Notes: generated from the letters alone by a model not told the origin. DNA of 64,000 bases from Gemmatimonadota bacterium (GCA_022823225.1 JAJDXM010000046.1:1-64000); one strand, 5' to 3'; numbered from the stretch's first letter, positions 27,642 to 38,500 are shown. Program-made: numbers and translations.

Positions 27642-28940
27642 CTAGCAGGGATGCAGCGCGTTCTGTGGATGGTGACAGTTGGCCAGGATCTCGACGCGCG
27701 TAATCGGCAGCATGGTCCCGGGCGTGGTGAGCGCCTTGGACCCGCCGAGCCAGTTGCTGCTGGGCACGCCGAAGCGGTAGTGATCCTGAAGCCGCTTGTA
27801 CTGCAGGAACAGGTTGACCCTGCGCTCGTGCTGCAGCATCTCGCTCGCGGGGATCTGCCCCGAATAGGCCGTGAGCCCGTCAAGTCCCTCGCGGATCATG
27901 TTGATATGGTTGGTGAAGCCTCCCATGTCACCGCTCGCGAGCGCCGCCTCGGCGACGATCAGCCGCATACCGCGTTCGCCCACCACCGTGACCGGCGCAT
28001 ACCCGTCCGCGTCGATGAACTCGGTGACCCGCGCAATGTACCGGGTGTCCAGCGCACCTTCGATCGGATCCATCAGGATGTGCTCGATGAGATCTCCCTC
28101 GTCATCCTTGGACGCGTATTCCGGACCGATCTGCAATTCGTTCCGCTCGGTCACCTGCCACGAAAGGCTGTTGCCGACGGTCGAACCGCTGTACTGAAAG
28201 CGGTACGCCCAGTCGGTTCCCTCGATCATGCCGAGCACCGCCATGGCGTCGCTGTTGGCGTTCGAGTCGTTGATCAGCGGGTTGCCCGGCGCCGAACCCG
28301 CGGGGTTGAGCAGGTTCCAGATCGCCTTCTGATGGTAGGCCTGGGCCCGGGCGGCCTGCGCCCGCATCGCCGTCTCGCCACCGCCCGACATCGCGGCGGT
28401 GAAGTAGTCGATGGCCTGGTCGAAGACCGAGGACATGTTGTCCGGTCCGATGAGGGGACCAGGCTCGGTCCGGTTGCTGAAGGCGAAATCGTCGAACATC
28501 TGCGCGATCGCCGAATAGGCAACGCCCGCGTACAGGGCGGCTCGCGCCCCACGGGCCTGCATTTCAGGCGTGCTCTCGTGTTCGGCGATCAGGTCCACGG
28601 CGAACTTGCTCATCCAGCGCGCCTGGGCGATGCCCGGGAAGGCACCGTCGGCGAACTCGTTGCCCGGGTTGTCCGGGGTCCCCTGGTTGAGCTCGTTCCA
28701 TGCATCCCGGGAACCGATCCAGTCGATCTCGTCCCCGATTGCCGAGTAGGGTGCATAGATACTGGCGATTCCGCTGGCTACCAGCGCCTGGGACCCGTTG
28801 ACGGCGGCGTCCGCCGCCTGGGTGGTGCGAATATCCTCTTCGACGAGCGCGTTGGGGTTGTCGACATCGAGAAGGCCGCAACCACTCAGCAACAACGCAA
28901 CCCCGGCTGCCGGGAGGACAGACATTGAATACCTTTTCAT
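27642..28940 (-). CDS. RagB/SusD-like outer-membrane lipoprotein
   Basis: A 432-residue lipoprotein (LLLSGC lipobox, Cys21) partnered with the SusC-like gene 19 bases upstream. The mature start LLDVDNPNALVEEDI matches the SusD N-terminus, and helices with TPR character follow (AARAALYAGVAYSAIAQMF). It is shorter than the first SusD in this window (563 residues), as in the SusD-like subgroup without large loop insertions. It would cap its SusC partner. Substrate unknown. Confidence 0.82.
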   Translation of the reverse strand: MKRYSMSVLPAAGVALLLSGCGLLDVDNPNALVEEDIRTTQAADAAVNGSQALVASGIASIYAPYSAIGDEIDWIGSRDAWNELNQGTPDNPGNEFADGAFPGIAQARWMSKFAVDLIAEHESTPEMQARGARAALYAGVAYSAIAQMFDDFAFSNRTEPGPLIGPDNMSSVFDQAIDYFTAAMSGGGETAMRAQAARAQAYHQKAIWNLLNPAGSAPGNPLINDSNANSDAMAVLGMIEGTDWAYRFQYSGSTVGNSLSWQVTERNELQIGPEYASKDDEGDLIEHILMDPIEGALDTRYIARVTEFIDADGYAPVTVVGERGMRLIVAEAALASGDMGGFTNHINMIREGLDGLTAYSGQIPASEMLQHERRVNLFLQYKRLQDHYRFGVPSSNWLGGSKALTTPGTMLPITRVEILANCHHPQNALHPC

Positions 28941-28959
28941 CTTTCTATCTCTCCTCTCT

Positions 28960-31900
28960 CTAGAAGCCGACCCGGAACGAGAACGTGAACCTCCTCGGCA
29001 CCGGTACCCCGAAGGCCTCGGTCGCGGTGAGGAAGTTGCAGCTCACGCCTCCGCCGGTGCAGTTGGCGGACGGGTTGATCTCCGGATCGATGCCGCGGTA
29101 GTCGCCGAACATGAACAGCTTCACGTTGCGTCCGCCGACCGTGGCCGTGGCGTTGCGCAGTCCCCACCGCTCGATCATGTCGCCGGGCAACCGGTAGGAG
29201 AGCGAGATCTCGCGCCAGCGAATGAAGTCCGAAGTCCAGATCTGGTTCATCCCCGACATCGGTGCAAGCGCCCGATACTCCCTCGCCCACTCCAGCGCCG
29301 CATCAAGGCGCTGCTCGGCGGTTGACGCCGGGTTCAGGAGGACCGAACCCACCCGGGCGGTCCCGGGAACGTTGCGGCCGATCACCGCGTTGGCTTGGCG
29401 GAAGGCACCCGTCAGATCCTGCGTGTGGAAGTTACCGAACTTGTATTCGAAGTTCGTCGTGAGCGAGAAGTCGCCCAGGAAGTCGATGTCGGCCCCGAAG
29501 GAGCCTGCGAAGTCCGGGTCGGGCTTGCCGATGTACTGCATGAGGTACTCGGCCGAACCGCCGGCGCAACCCACCGGGATCACGTCGAAGTGCTGCAGTT
29601 CGCGGGGCTCGCTGAAGTACTCCAGCGCCGCGGCTCTGGATGGCTCCACGCACCGCTCAACCCCATCGCCCGGCAGGTACAGCGGGAGCGCCATGTCCGG
29701 ATCCAGGATCGCGCCCAGGAAGGAACCGGGTGCGCGTCCCTCGATCAGGAAGTTGCGGTACCGCGGATAAGACCCGCCCGTCTTGAGAGGGGGCGCGCCG
29801 CCGAGGTCCGTCACGACCTGGTCGAGATAGGCCGTGTTGGCGAAGACGTTGATGCTCAGGTCCGCTGAGTTGTAGACGGATCCGTTGAGCGTCACCTCGA
29901 GCCCGCTCGCGTCGAGCTGCCCGATATTGTCCAGCTGCGTGCGCGTGAAGCCGCCCGTCACCGGAAACTGGCGAGCCACGAGGGCGTCGGTGGTGACCCG
30001 GGTGAAGTAGTTGACGTCGAGCGCCACGCGGTCGTTCCAGAGCCCGAGATTGGCTCCGATCTCGATTTCGTCGGTAACCTCGGGCTTGAGCGCCTGGTTG
30101 CCCAGGTTGCCCGGGGCCAGGCCTGCACCGACCTCGGCCGGCCGCGGAACGAAGGTCGTGAACTTGTCGAAAGCGCCCGGCTGGAGCCCCGCCTGGCCCC
30201 ATGCGGCCCGGAAGCGGAGGCTGGACAGCATCTCGTTGTCCCATTCGAAGAGATCGGTGGGAACAACGGAGAGCCCGACCTTCGGATAGGTCGCGGTGGC
30301 GAATTCGGAGCCGAAGGCGCTATTCGCGTCGAAGCGCGCGCCCACGGTCAGGAAGGCCCAGTCCTGATAGCCGACCTGCTCCTGGAAGTACCCGCCGGCG
30401 TTGACCACGCGGGTCCAGCTCTCGGAGGTGGACTGGTCGGCGCCGGCGCTGGCGACTTCGAGGCCGGGCCCCGGGAAGCCGTCACCGTTGCCGCCGTGGT
30501 AGACGTTCTGGCTCAGGAATCCCTGCGCGCCCGCGGTAAGCGTGCTGCTGAAGTCGCCCAGGAAGTCCGTCTCGTACGAGAGCTTGAAGTCGCCGGTCAC
30601 TTCGCGGTTGTTCCGGTCGCCGAACCAGCGGATGCCGTCGGTGTTGTAGCCCGAGAAGTTGTCGACGTTCCAGCCGAAGGGGTAGAACGAGACGTTGGTG
30701 CCGTTGGAGATGTCGATGCCGAAGGTGCCGTCGAAGACGAGACCCTCCATGACGTTCCAGTTGGCGTTGATGCTGCCGGCGAAGTGCTCGACATCCTCGG
30801 TGGACTCGGCTTCGGCGGTCTCGCGCATGGTCGCGAAGGCGCGGCTGCCGTAGAAGTTGTTGTCGTCCGCGAGCCGCATCTGGCCCATCAGAGCCAGCGA
30901 GAAGACGCCGTAGATGTTGTTGCCGCCACGCATGCGGGTCTGGTTGAGCTCGGAGTAGAGCCCGGTGACCCGCAGGCGGAGGTTGTCGAAGGGGAAGATC
31001 CCGATGTTCATCGTCGCCTGGCGACGTCCGATGGTATCCTCCGACTTGAGCTTCTGGTTGTTCGGAAGGATGCCCTCGAGGGTGCTGAACGGCCCGTTCT
31101 CGTCGTGCACGCGCGCCGACACGAAATACGTGATGAGGTCGGCGCCGCCCTCGACGGACCCGGAGTAGGTCTGCGCGTAGCCGGTGTTATAGAAGTCCTC
31201 GAGATAATTCTCCGAATAGACCTCGAAAGGCTGGAGGTTGACGCCCCAGCGCGAGTTCATGCGCGCCACCTGCTCGGCATCCCGGGGGAAGTCCGCGTGC
31301 GGAACGAAGCGGTCCAGCGGCGCCCGGATGGCGGTCTGGTCCGTCTGCACCGACCAGCGCGCCGCGCCCTGGCGGCCCCGCTTGGTGAAGATCTGGATCA
31401 CGCCGTTGGAGGCTTCCGTGCCGTACAGCGTTGCCGCCGCCGCACCCTTGAGAATCTCGATGCGCTCGATCGAGTTGGGATCGATGTCGTCGATCCGGCG
31501 AGTGGATGCTTGCGCGGCACCCCATCCGCCGCCGCCGCCGCGGTCGATCCGGACACCATCCAGGTAGATGACCGGCTCGTTCGTCTGGGACAGCGAAGCG
31601 GAGCCGCGGATGCGGATGCGTCCGCTGGCCCCGGTGTCGCCGCCGCCGGGAAGCCCGACGACTCCGGCTTCACGGCCCTGGAGCACGTCGCTGAAGCTCG
31701 TGATCGGGACGTCCTGGAGCCTGCCGACATCGACGGTCGCGATCGAGTTGCCGAGCTTCTTCTTCTCGGTGGCCACGCCGGTCCCCGTAACGACGATCTC
31801 GTCCATGTTGAGCGCCGTCACGGTCAGGCCGATCTCCACGCGTTCCGTGTCGCCTTCACTGACCGTCACGGTCTGCGACACCGTCCGGTATCCGAGCAGC

Positions 31901-32160
31901 TGAGCGGTCAGCGTGTACTCGCCGACCGGCACGTTGAGGAAAAGATACTGGCCGGTGTTGCTGGTGAGTGTTCCGAAGGCCGTCCCTTCGAGGTACACCT
32001 GTGCCGACGCCAGCGGCCGGCCCGACCCGGCGTCGGTGATCTGTCCGGAGACGGATCCGGTTTCCTGGGCCTTCAATGGAAAGACGAAGCCGGCCACGAG
32101 GGCCAGAGCCAGTCCTCCCGCCCCACTTCTGAGGCTTCTGCCAACCAGGTTACGTGTCAT
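28960..32160 (-). CDS. SusC/RagA family TonB-linked outer-membrane protein
   Basis: A 1066-residue TonB-dependent transporter with signal peptide (cleaved near PLKAQ), carboxypeptidase-regulatory-like domain (about 32-115), an EIVVTG TonB-box-like motif and a plug domain. The SusC signature around GTEASNGVIQIFTKRG is present. The barrel ends in a terminal Phe (FRVGF). GGGAGGG lies six bases before the ATG. It heads a likely operon with a SusD-like protein and two lipoproteins. It is only distantly like the first SusC here, so the two pairs probably take up different ligands. Confidence 0.92.
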   Translation of the reverse strand: MTRNLVGRSLRSGAGGLALALVAGFVFPLKAQETGSVSGQITDAGSGRPLASAQVYLEGTAFGTLTSNTGQYLFLNVPVGEYTLTAQLLGYRTVSQTVTVSEGDTERVEIGLTVTALNMDEIVVTGTGVATEKKKLGNSIATVDVGRLQDVPITSFSDVLQGREAGVVGLPGGGDTGASGRIRIRGSASLSQTNEPVIYLDGVRIDRGGGGGWGAAQASTRRIDDIDPNSIERIEILKGAAAATLYGTEASNGVIQIFTKRGRQGAARWSVQTDQTAIRAPLDRFVPHADFPRDAEQVARMNSRWGVNLQPFEVYSENYLEDFYNTGYAQTYSGSVEGGADLITYFVSARVHDENGPFSTLEGILPNNQKLKSEDTIGRRQATMNIGIFPFDNLRLRVTGLYSELNQTRMRGGNNIYGVFSLALMGQMRLADDNNFYGSRAFATMRETAEAESTEDVEHFAGSINANWNVMEGLVFDGTFGIDISNGTNVSFYPFGWNVDNFSGYNTDGIRWFGDRNNREVTGDFKLSYETDFLGDFSSTLTAGAQGFLSQNVYHGGNGDGFPGPGLEVASAGADQSTSESWTRVVNAGGYFQEQVGYQDWAFLTVGARFDANSAFGSEFATATYPKVGLSVVPTDLFEWDNEMLSSLRFRAAWGQAGLQPGAFDKFTTFVPRPAEVGAGLAPGNLGNQALKPEVTDEIEIGANLGLWNDRVALDVNYFTRVTTDALVARQFPVTGGFTRTQLDNIGQLDASGLEVTLNGSVYNSADLSINVFANTAYLDQVVTDLGGAPPLKTGGSYPRYRNFLIEGRAPGSFLGAILDPDMALPLYLPGDGVERCVEPSRAAALEYFSEPRELQHFDVIPVGCAGGSAEYLMQYIGKPDPDFAGSFGADIDFLGDFSLTTNFEYKFGNFHTQDLTGAFRQANAVIGRNVPGTARVGSVLLNPASTAEQRLDAALEWAREYRALAPMSGMNQIWTSDFIRWREISLSYRLPGDMIERWGLRNATATVGGRNVKLFMFGDYRGIDPEINPSANCTGGGVSCNFLTATEAFGVPVPRRFTFSFRVGF

Positions 32161-32468
32161 GAGTTGCCCTCCCTTTTCGAGTTATCCGGCATTTGACACA
32201 CCCTTCTATGCTTGATCCGGGACTTTCCCGGTCAGGGCCCGCGCTCGACATCCACCCCCAACCCAACGCATATAGCGAGGGCGGGCAACGCACGGGCGCA
32301 AATCGACCGCACGTTCCCGCACCGCCAATATTCATGCCTGGCCCGTCCCTGTCAAGGAACATTCGTATGCACCGGCGTGTACACCCGCAGGGGTCTCCTG
32401 CCCAGCCCCGTTCCAGGGCGCCGTTTCGCCCGGGGGACCCGAATGTTCATGCGGCGGGCAAGGCGCCC
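32161..32468. other. 308-bp intergenic region upstream of second susC
   Basis: No gene is visible. It contains the promoter noted at 32327-32355 and an implied leader of about 160 bases to the SusC start. The part from 32360 to 32468 adjoins the RidA stop and holds nothing I recognise. Confidence 0.5.
32327..32355 (-). promoter_or_regulatory. strong sigma-70-like promoter for second susC
   Basis: On the minus strand a perfect TTGACA (32350-32355), a 17-bp spacer and AATATT (32327-32332) are present. It points to the SusC gene and implies a long untranslated leader. Confidence 0.6.
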
Positions 32469-32855
32469 TCAGCCGACCCGGGCGATCACCTCGATTTCCA
32501 CGTCCACGCCCTTCGGGAGCCCCGCCACCGCGACCGTCGCACGCGCGGGCCGGTGACCGCCGAAGTGGCTTTCGTAGACCGTGTTCATTTCGCCGAACAG
32601 CGCCATGTCGGAGAGGTATACCGTGGTCTTGGCCACCGTCTGCAGGCTCCCTCCCGCGGCATCCAGGACGGCGCCCAGGTTGCGCAGCACGCGGTCGGCC
32701 TGCACGCCCACGCCGCCCTCCACGAGCGAGCCCGTCGCCGGGTCGATCGGGATCTGCCCCGACGCGAAGATCCAGCCGTCGGCCACGATGGCCTGTGAAT
32801 AGGGGCCCAGCGCGCCGGGCGCCCGGTCGGTGTGCACGGGAACGAGAGGTGGCAT
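32469..32855 (-). CDS. ridA: RidA family reactive-intermediate deaminase
   Basis: A 128-residue cytosolic enzyme that hydrolyses reactive enamine/imine intermediates from PLP enzymes. Typical features are GPYSQAIVADGWIFASGQIP near 17-36, the central YLSDMALFGEMN region and the conserved Arg in RPARATVAV, ending VEIEVIARV. AAAGGAG nine bases ahead of the ATG fixes the start, although the open frame extends upstream. It lies 55 bases after the PfkB kinase gene on the same strand. Confidence 0.93.
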   Translation of the reverse strand: MPPLVPVHTDRAPGALGPYSQAIVADGWIFASGQIPIDPATGSLVEGGVGVQADRVLRNLGAVLDAAGGSLQTVAKTTVYLSDMALFGEMNTVYESHFGGHRPARATVAVAGLPKGVDVEIEVIARVG

Positions 32856-32910
32856 GGGTGCGGTCTCCTTTGGGGATGGGTTCCGAAGGGAACTGAATGA
32901 TTTGAAGAGT

Positions 32911-33915
32911 TCATCGGTGGTCGTATGGGGTTGCGGCGCCCGGTGACTGCGGCAGGGATGCGGCGATTTCCGCTTGCGAAACGGTCGCGACACCGACCTT
33001 GGCCACGCCGGCCGCGGCCGCCGCGGCGGCCACCGAGACGGCGTCGTAGAGTCCGGTGCCGGCCGCCAGGGCGACCGCAACCACCGCGGCTACGATGTCG
33101 CCGGCGCCGGACACGTCGTAGACCGAGCGGGCGCGGGCGCTCACCCGCCTCGGCGCCCCTCCCGGCGAGACGAGCACCATGCCGTCGGCGCCCAGTGTCA
33201 GCAGGAGGTGGTCGCAGCCTGTCCGCGACCTGGCGCCTTCCATCCAGTCCGGGTCATCCGGACGCGCCGGCTCCCCCATGGCGGCTTCGAGTTCTCGGCG
33301 ATTCGGCTTGAGAAGGTGGGCCCCGTCGTAGGCGGCGAAGTTCCGTTGCTTGGGATCTGCCACCACGGGGACGCCGTGCGTCGCGGCCACCGCGAGGGCG
33401 TGCCCGATCAGCGACGCGGACAACACTCCCTTGTCGTAGTCCGCGATGACCAGCGCCCGGGCCCCCGGAAGCGCGTCGCCCAGGTGCGCGGAGAGCTCCT
33501 CCCGCGTGGACCGGGGCACCGGCGAGTGCTCCTCCCGGTCGATGCGTACCACCTGCTGGCCGCGCGCCAGGATCCGCGTCTTCACTGTGGTTGCACGGGA
33601 GCGGTCCACCGCCAGCCGGCAGAGCGCTCCCGTCCGGCACAGGGCGTCTTCGAGCGCACGGCCCGGCGCGTCAGCGCCCACAACGCCGATCACGTCGCAC
33701 CGCGCGTCCAGCGCGCGCACATTCGCGGCGACGTTGGCCGCCCCCCCAGCCGCGTCCCATTCACGTTCCACGAGCACCACCGGCACCGGCGCTTCGGGCG
33801 AGACCCGGTCCGCCGGTCCGGCCACGTAACGGTCGAGCATCAGGTCGCCCAGCACCACCACGCGCGTCTTCCCGAATCCGGCCGCGATACGGCGGAAGCG
33901 CCCGCGGTCGATCAC
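32911..33915 (-). CDS. rfaE1: PfkB-family kinase, heptose-7-phosphate kinase (RfaE1/HldE N-domain) type
   Basis: A 334-residue ribokinase-fold enzyme predicted to phosphorylate D-glycero-D-manno-heptose-7-phosphate at C1 for LPS core synthesis. Evidence: LGDLMLDRYV near the N-terminus, AGGAANVAANVRAL, DPKQRNF, LLKPNRRE, and the anion-hole/catalytic motif VYDVSGAGD near residue 265 (Ser in place of the usual Thr). There is no C-terminal adenylyltransferase domain, so another gene must supply it if the pathway is complete. The start is a GTG 13 bases after the upstream stop. Another sugar kinase of the family cannot be excluded. Confidence 0.8.
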   Translation of the reverse strand: MIDRGRFRRIAAGFGKTRVVVLGDLMLDRYVAGPADRVSPEAPVPVVLVEREWDAAGGAANVAANVRALDARCDVIGVVGADAPGRALEDALCRTGALCRLAVDRSRATTVKTRILARGQQVVRIDREEHSPVPRSTREELSAHLGDALPGARALVIADYDKGVLSASLIGHALAVAATHGVPVVADPKQRNFAAYDGAHLLKPNRRELEAAMGEPARPDDPDWMEGARSRTGCDHLLLTLGADGMVLVSPGGAPRRVSARARSVYDVSGAGDIVAAVVAVALAAGTGLYDAVSVAAAAAAAGVAKVGVATVSQAEIAASLPQSPGAATPYDHR

Positions 33916-33928
33916 CCCGGGAGACCCT

Positions 33929-35290
33929 TCACTGCAACCAATCGCCGAGCGGGAGCACGGCCACGCGCACGCGGCCCTCCCCGGCCGGGTCGGTCCAGGC
34001 CAGCATCAGCCGTCCGGGATCGAGCCGCGCGATGCGGGGAAAGCCGGCCGCGCGCCCGGAATCGGTGTCCGCCAGCGTCATCGGCGCGCCCAGGGTCCCG
34101 CCGGGCGCGGCGAGGCGCCCCAGGATCCGCGCACCGGCCGGGGTCCGCTCGATCCAGGTCACAAGCGCCGAGCCATCGTCCAGCATCACCACGTCCACGC
34201 GGCCGGCCGGCTGTCCCGAGTCCACCCTCGCAGGCAGCCCGAAGCTTGCGGCGCCGTCCTCCGAAAAGGCGACGTTGACGCGCGCCCGCCCCTCCGGTGC
34301 CGTGAACCAAGCCACCGCGACGCGCTCGTCCCGCGCCGCGATCGCGGGGCCGTTGACCGGACAGCCACCGATCACCCAACCGTCTTCGTGAACGGAGACC
34401 GGGTCGGTCCATCCCGAGTCCAGGAGGCGGGTGACGGAGATGTCGCGGACTTCGCCCTGAACCCGGTCACGGTATACGAGTACCGGAACACCGTCTGCCA
34501 CGGCAGCGTCGGTCTGGCAGCACTCACAGGTGCGATCGTCAACGACGGTCTCCGGCCCGGCGGCCGGCCCCGCCGCACCGGCGCGGCCCGCTTCCGCCGG
34601 TCCACCCACCGCCGGCCCCGCTGCAGGCGACACGGGCAGCGAACGGGCCCGGAGCGACATCGGCCCGCCCGGCTCCACCATGGCGCGCCCGTCGAGCCAG
34701 GCGGCCCACACCGCTCCCCCGGACTCGAAGAGCGACACGAATCCATGCTCGGTCGGCGTCCCGTCCTCGTGGGGCGTCCAGGGCTCGACCCAGCTGGCCC
34801 CGCCATCCACCGACCATGACAGGCGAACGCCGTAGTCGTAGGTTCCCTCGCCTCCCCTCCACAGCCAGTGCGCCACCAGCAGGTCGCCAAAAGCGTGGAT
34901 CGACGGGAAGTCGGCCCAGTTGACGAAGAAGCGGTCTCCCTGCGCCACCGTCGACGGCCTGCCCCAGGTGCTGCCGTCGAAGAAGGAGGCGGCCACGCGG
35001 TGTCCGGACGGGTCGGGTTCGGTCCAGCTCATCCAAATACCTCCGCGGGCGGGAGCCAGGAACGGCTGGCCGCTCCCGGGGGGCGCCGGCGAGGTGATCG
35101 CGGAAGCCCCGGCGGTGACTGAAGCATCCCGGCGGGCAACCGAAACACCACTCCGGGCGCCGGTTTCGTCCGCGTCGCCCGCGCAACCGCCAACCGTCAG
35201 CCAGAGCGCGGTTGCGACGATGAGGGCGCTTGGCGAACGTCTCTCCGAATGCGTTCTCGCCGCCTTCCGCAGGAAGCTCACTGTGGTCAT
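33929..35290 (-). CDS. BNR/sialidase-fold lipoprotein with a CxCC motif
   Basis: A 453-residue lipoprotein (signal peptide, lipobox VGGC near 37). The body is a predicted six-bladed propeller with Asp-box-like phrases (LSWSVDGGASW, VAFSEDGAASF). A conserved-looking TCECCQTDAAV motif lies near 250, followed by VYRDR; this Cys-rich motif recurs in uncharacterised 'exo-alpha-sialidase' annotated proteins of Bacteroidota and Gemmatimonadota. I see no set of sialidase Arg-triad residues that would support real sialidase activity. The start is the ATG that begins the signal peptide; an earlier in-frame start is less likely. Confidence 0.75.
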   Translation of the reverse strand: MTTVSFLRKAARTHSERRSPSALIVATALWLTVGGCAGDADETGARSGVSVARRDASVTAGASAITSPAPPGSGQPFLAPARGGIWMSWTEPDPSGHRVAASFFDGSTWGRPSTVAQGDRFFVNWADFPSIHAFGDLLVAHWLWRGGEGTYDYGVRLSWSVDGGASWVEPWTPHEDGTPTEHGFVSLFESGGAVWAAWLDGRAMVEPGGPMSLRARSLPVSPAAGPAVGGPAEAGRAGAAGPAAGPETVVDDRTCECCQTDAAVADGVPVLVYRDRVQGEVRDISVTRLLDSGWTDPVSVHEDGWVIGGCPVNGPAIAARDERVAVAWFTAPEGRARVNVAFSEDGAASFGLPARVDSGQPAGRVDVVMLDDGSALVTWIERTPAGARILGRLAAPGGTLGAPMTLADTDSGRAAGFPRIARLDPGRLMLAWTDPAGEGRVRVAVLPLGDWLQ

Positions 35291-35535
35291 TCCGCTTGCA
35301 GGGGTGTATTGTCCATTAGGTTTCGAAGGTAAAAGATGACGCATCCCGCGGCCTGCGGTAAGGCCGCGCCGTGATCGGGCCCGGGGACCCTGGCGGCACA
35401 GGCAGTGTAATAGGCGTAGCGTACCATGCGTATCTTGGCCCGGCGGGTCCTGCCTGCCAGGAATGGCGAATTCAGCGGTCCGTGACGGGGATCGACCCGT
35501 CCGGCGCCGCTCACGACACAGGGAAGAGGTTGACC
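35291..35535. other. divergent intergenic region with a hairpin
   Basis: This 245-bp gap separates two divergent exported-protein genes. It has a perfect 8-bp inverted repeat CGCGGCCT/AGGCCGCG at 35347-35368. No convincing promoter hexamers on either side by eye. Confidence 0.4.
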
Positions 35536-38500
35536 ATGACAGCAGCAGTCGGAAACAACCGGAACCGCGGGGGCCGCATCCTTTGTTGGGCCGGGGCCGT
35601 CGCGCTCCTGCTGACCCTTCCGGTTCCGGCCTCCGCCCAGTACTTCGGCCGCAACAAGGTGCAGTACGAGAACCGCGAGTTCAAGGTGCTCACCACCAGG
35701 AACTGGGATATCTACTTCTACCCTGAAGTCTACTCGGAGGAAAACTCCGCGATCGAGGACATCGCGCGCCTTTCCGAGCGCTGGTATGAGCGCCTTTCCA
35801 GGTTCTTCCAACACGACTTCGCGATCACCAAGCCGCTCATCATCTATGCCGATCACCCGGACTTCCAGCAGACCAACACGCTCTCGGGCGCAATCGGGCA
35901 GGGGACGGGAGGCGTTACGGAATCCCTCAAGGACCGGGTGATCATGCCCCTGACCGTATCGTACCAGGAGACCAACAATGTCCTGGGGCACGAGCTGGTG
36001 CATGCCTTCCAGTACGACATTACCAAGAGCCGCAGCTACGGCGGAATCATGAGGCTGGCCGGGCTGCCGCTGTGGGTGGTGGAGGGGATGGCGGAATACC
36101 TGTCGCTTGGACGCGAGCATCCGCATACGGCGATGTGGCTCCGCGACCACCTCTACAGGGACGAGAAGCCCACCCTTGCCGAGATCTCCCGGAATCCCAA
36201 GTACTTCGCCTACCGTTTCGGCCAGGGCATCATTTCCTATCTGGGCGGGATCTACGGGGACGAGTCCATTCAGGACTTCTACCGCACGGCGCTGCGGGTC
36301 GGATGGGAACCGGCCATCGGCGAGGTGTACGGCCTGTCCCAGGATACCCTTTCGATGCAGTGGTGGGACGCGGTCGAGGCCGCATACGCGCCGCTGATGG
36401 CGGGCCGGACCGGTCCCTACGAGACCGGCGACGTGCTCCTTTGCGTCGAGTGCGGCGGAGGCCGGGTGAACGTCTCGCCGTCGCTGAGTCCCGATGGGCG
36501 CTACATCGTCTACCAGTCGGAGAAGGACCTGTTCTCGATGGACATGTTCGTTGCCGATGTGGAGACCGGACGGATTCTGCGTCCCCTGCAGCGCAACGAG
36601 ACTCCGGTGATCGACGGCATCCGCTACCTGGATTCGAGCGGCTCCTGGTCGCCCGACAGTCGAAAGCTCGCCTTCGTGGTCCTCGCCGGCGGGAATCACC
36701 AGCTCGCGATCATGGACGTCACGAGCGGCAGGCTGGAAGACCGGATCGTGATCGAGCAGCTCGGGGCGATTCAGAACCCGGCGTGGTCGCCCGACGGCTC
36801 ACGGATCGTGTTCACCGGACTGAAGGGCGGGGTCTCGGACCTCTACGCCTATGATCTCGACACGGAGACGGTCAGCCAGCTGACCAACGACAAGTACGCC
36901 GACATGCACGCCGCCTGGTCGCCCGACGGAAGCACGCTGGCCTTCGTATCGGACCGCGGTCCGGAGACCGACTTCGTCGAGCTGACGTTCAGCAACTACG
37001 TGCTGTCCTTCCTGGATATCGAGTCGCTCGAGGTGACGCCGATGGAGGTCTTCGCGAACGCGAGGCACACCAACCCCGTCTACGACCGGAGCGGCGAGGG
37101 CGTCTACTTCATCTCGGACGTGGACGGGTTTGCCGATGTCTTTCACGTGAACCTGACCGATGGCGGGCACCGCCGGATCACCCGGACGGTGACCGGAGTG
37201 AGCGGGGTCACCGCCCTCTCCCCCGCCCTCTCCTACTCGCCCGCCAAGGACCTGCTGGCGTTCTCCGTCTTCCACGAGCGCGGCTTCATCGTCAATGTCG
37301 CCCATCCGGACGACATCAGCTACGCGGACGTGGTGGCGTCCGGGGACGTCCAGACCGGCCGCCTGCTGCCTCCGGGGCTTCCCGGAGTCCGCAGCCGCGT
37401 CGCGACCTACCTCGACGATCCGTACATGGGGCTCGTGGCCGAGGAGGTGTACACCGTGGACCAGGCCGAGGAATACCGTCCTTCGCTGGCACTCGACTTC
37501 GTGGGCCAGCCCGGTATCGGGGTGAGTACCGACCAGTTCGGATCCTATGTGGGAGGTTCGGCGTACGCGTATTTCAGTGACATGCTCGGGGACCGCCTGC
37601 TCGGTGTCTCCGCCCTGGCCAACGGGAGCTTCAAGGACATCGGCGGACAGGTCTTCTACATGAACCAGAAGAACCGGTGGAACTGGGGGGTAGGCGTTCA
37701 GCACACACCGTACCAGCGCCAGTACTACACCCAGACGAGGGACCGATTCACCGTCCTGCGCGAGCGCATCTATATCGATGCGGTCGACGGCCTGCTCGCG
37801 TTCCCCCTGTCCGCCACGCGGAGGATCGAGGGCGGTGTCGGCTTCACGCGCTACGGGCACGCTCTGGAGGAGGAGATCTACTACATCAACCAGTTCGGCC
37901 AGCTGATCGACTTCGAGCGCACCGGGCGGCAGGGACGCGACCCGCTGTACCTCGGTTCCGCGTCGCTTGCCCTCGTGGGAGACAACTCCTACAGCGCGTT
38001 CACCAGCCCGGTTCGGGGGCAGCGGTATCGGTTCGGCGTGGAGAGCACGCTCGGCACGGTCGGCTTCCAGGGAGTCACGGCGGACTACCGGCGCTACTTC
38101 AACTTTACCGGCCAGCTCACATTCGCTTTTCGGGGCCTGCACCTCGGCCGCTACGGAGACACCGCGGAGCTGGACAGGCACCAGCTGGGCCCATTCTTCC
38201 TCGGATACGAGACCTTCATCCGCGGCTATGCGTACAATTCGTTCGACGACATCCGCCAGTCGCGGCGGTGTGAGCTGTCCAACCTCGGCTCGACCTGCCC
38301 CGAGCTTGACCGGCTCTTCGGGCACCGGGTGGCCGTCGGCAACGCCGAAATCCGCATTCCGTTCACCGGCGTCGAGGAATTCGGGATCATCCCCTTCCCC
38401 TACGTTGCGGTCGAGCTCGTCGCCTTCTCCGACATCGGCATCGCCTGGGACAGCGAGCGGCCGGCGGAATGGGGTTGGTCACGCGACTCCGCCGCACGCA

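Noticed and set aside
33929-35290. Calling this gene a sialidase
   Set aside because: Only the propeller and Asp-box-like phrases are visible; the Arg triad and nucleophile Tyr/Glu pair were not found.
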